Part shown: positions 4,671 through 5,928 of the stretch, piece after piece
How positions within the stretch are numbered: the stretch's first letter is position 1
Layout: each line of letters begins with the position of its first letter
Assembly: GCA_001800495.1 (NCBI GenBank)
Contig: MGVM01000155.1
Coordinates: 1-5,928, forward strand
Direction of reading: 5' to 3'
Length of the DNA stretch: 5,928 nucleotides
Source: Elusimicrobia bacterium RIFOXYB2_FULL_48_7
GTDB lineage: Bacteria; Elusimicrobiota; Endomicrobiia; CG1-02-37-114; XYA2-FULL-39-19
The notes under the pieces: generated by a model
What the model saw: the letters and a program-made list of their open reading frames with translations, nothing else
Databases searched by the model: none
Told to the model about the DNA's origin: nothing
Position numbers and translations under genes: made by a program

Positions 4671-5928
4671 CTATTTGATTTTATCTTTTAGTTGAGCAGA
4701 AACATCTTTTCCATCATGGCCTTTCTTCACTGCCATTAAGAACAACCCCTTGCCTTTGCTTTTTTCTTCCCATAACAGCCCTATATTATTTTTCTCTAAA
4801 GTATCAGCCGAATCTTCTATGTGCGCGCCCTTGTATTCAATTACAAGCAGGCGGCCATCTTTCAGTTCTGCAACAAAATCCGGATAAAACCTGTCTGTTG
4901 AAGTAGGCAGCCAAAAGGAAAACTCAGGATTCCTGGATATATTACGTACCCAATGCTTAACTTCCGGTAAACTATCTATTAAAACAGCACAGTCAAATTC
5001 TTCGCCTTCGGGCTTCAAGTCGCCTATCATTTGGTAGAAATGCTTTTGAAATTTATAACTGCCGCTGTAGAATGGCTCCCGGGCAGGATAAAATTCCGCT
5101 TTAAAATCAAAAGAATGGGTGAAACTTGTCTCCACTTTGCCCTTATCTTCAAAAAGCAGTTTTTGATACCCTTTTTTAACAGCAATTTCTCTATATCCCG
5201 CTATCTTTTTTATTATGGCTTTACTTAATATATATTTTGAGCGGACAAGGGCTGACAAAGACTTCTTTTTGCTATTGATTAAGTCTGCTAATATTCTTCT
5301 TATAAACTCAATCATTATTGTTTGAGACACATCCGGCTGGTGGATTTGCATATCAATCCAGCGGATAAATTCATTTTCCTTCCATTCCGTTGGCACATTA
5401 TCTAAATCAATAAACTCCATTTGCTTAAGCGCATGATATACAACCTTTCTTCCTTCAACATCAACCTCAAATGATTGAGCCCCTTCTTCAAGCTTAAACT
5501 CTTCGTCAGAAAATTCAGCAGGATAATCAAGCGGATTCCATTGTGTTGCATCTAAGAATAATTCAGCTTCAACGAGTTCCAACACACCCTGAATATTCAC
5601 GCAAATCCGCGGGACTACAAGTGTTTCGCCTCTCATAGCCGGGGCAAGCTGGGCTTGCTGTATAATCCTGTGCTGTTTTATTGCTTTTTCAAAATCTTCC
5701 AGCTGTTTTCCCTTGAATATTTTAGATAAATCAGTCTCAACTTCATCGGTAATAAGCCCCTTGAAGGTTACAGTTGTTTTGCCATTACTTTCAATGAAAT
5801 TGATTTTATTTTTTAGAGGCTCGGGGTACTCGGGTTGTTCTGCGAGCTTATCCAACACATAAGAAAAATCCTGTATTTTGGGCGGCGCGCTGGGAATATT
5901 GTTGAAAAGACCTGGCTGCTGCGGCTGA
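4671..5928 (-). CDS. Type III restriction endonuclease Res subunit, C-terminal part (start beyond window)
   Basis: The frame is open from the right edge to TAG at 4671, giving 418 visible residues. The GTG at 5858 is an internal valine, because 23 more in-frame codons precede it without a stop. The C-terminal part carries a PD-(D/E)XK nuclease core: YPDF (Asp codon 4878-4880), then GRLLVIEYKG (Glu codon 4836-4838, Lys codon 4830-4832). It is preceded by WVRNISRNPEFSFWLPTSTDRF, a block typical of the end of Res subunits and related DEAD/DEAH restriction helicases. The SF2 helicase motifs expected upstream lie outside the window. With a Mod methyltransferase, Res cuts unmethylated foreign DNA after ATP-driven communication along the DNA. 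No mod gene is visible downstream, so it should lie to the right if the system is complete. By eye the gene is more AT-rich than the signalling genes. A stand-alone helicase-nuclease is the main alternative. Confidence 0.8.
   Translation of the reverse strand, partial: QPQQPGLFNNIPSAPPKIQDFSYVLDKLAEQPEYPEPLKNKINFIESNGKTTVTFKGLITDEVETDLSKIFKGKQLEDFEKAIKQHRIIQQAQLAPAMRGETLVVPRICVNIQGVLELVEAELFLDATQWNPLDYPAEFSDEEFKLEEGAQSFEVDVEGRKVVYHALKQMEFIDLDNVPTEWKENEFIRWIDMQIHQPDVSQTIMIEFIRRILADLINSKKKSLSALVRSKYILSKAIIKKIAGYREIAVKKGYQKLLFEDKGKVETSFTHSFDFKAEFYPAREPFYSGSYKFQKHFYQMIGDLKPEGEEFDCAVLIDSLPEVKHWVRNISRNPEFSFWLPTSTDRFYPDFVAELKDGRLLVIEYKGAHIEDSADTLEKNNIGLLWEEKSKGKGLFLMAVKKGHDGKDVSAQLKDKIK

Noticed and set aside
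5856..5858. GTG as the start of the restriction gene
   Set aside because: The frame stays open for 23 more codons to the window edge, no ribosome site precedes the GTG, and the visible length lacks the helicase half expected of Res.

Overview
The window looks like a chromosomal stretch from an uncultured, environmental, moderately AT-rich Gram-negative-type bacterium. Evidence is the strong Shine-Dalgarno sites (AAGGAGG, GAGGAGG), sigma70-like promoters, and dense two-component signalling mixed with toxin-antitoxin and restriction genes. The combination recalls lineages such as Omnitrophota, Elusimicrobiota or deltaproteobacterial groups, but nothing here fixes the taxonomy. Every gene I accept is on the minus strand, so the region is read from right to left.

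Right part (4671-5928): the C-terminal 418 residues of a large protein that I read as a type III restriction endonuclease Res subunit, with a PD-(D/E)XK nuclease core. Its start lies beyond the right edge. Next comes a 120-bp gap with a perfect 17-bp palindrome and a REP-like GTGTCCCCGGAAT segment. After it is a complete three-TM sensor histidine kinase (3525-4550) with no regulator directly beside it.

Middle (2431-3524): a two-gene toxin-antitoxin module (PF09720-type antitoxin, ParE/RelE-type toxin; stop and start overlap as TAATG) with its own extended -10 promoter. Two copies of a roughly 26-bp imperfect direct repeat lie on either side of it (2611-2636 and 3389-3414). The 330-bp gap that follows holds a good sigma70-type promoter. 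Three copies of TTTTGTTAGCAG lie just upstream of its -35 box, and five head-to-tail 9-bp units (consensus AAWWATCCC, plus strand) lie between its -10 box and the ribosome binding site.

Left part (1-2430): a tight four-gene operon driven by that promoter. In order of transcription it holds an excisionase/BldC-like winged-helix domain fused ahead of a receiver domain, two stand-alone receiver proteins, and a membrane sensor with a 7TM input region plus a PAS domain, cut by the left edge. Gaps are only 13, 27 and 8 bp.

Working model (inference): the 7TM-PAS sensor and/or the three-TM kinase pass phosphoryl groups to the three receivers. The HTH-receiver protein is the only one with a visible DNA-binding output, and it may control its own operon through the repeat arrays around the promoter. 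These arrays, paired with a DNA-binding fold whose relative BldC binds direct repeats head to tail, are the most interesting part of the window.
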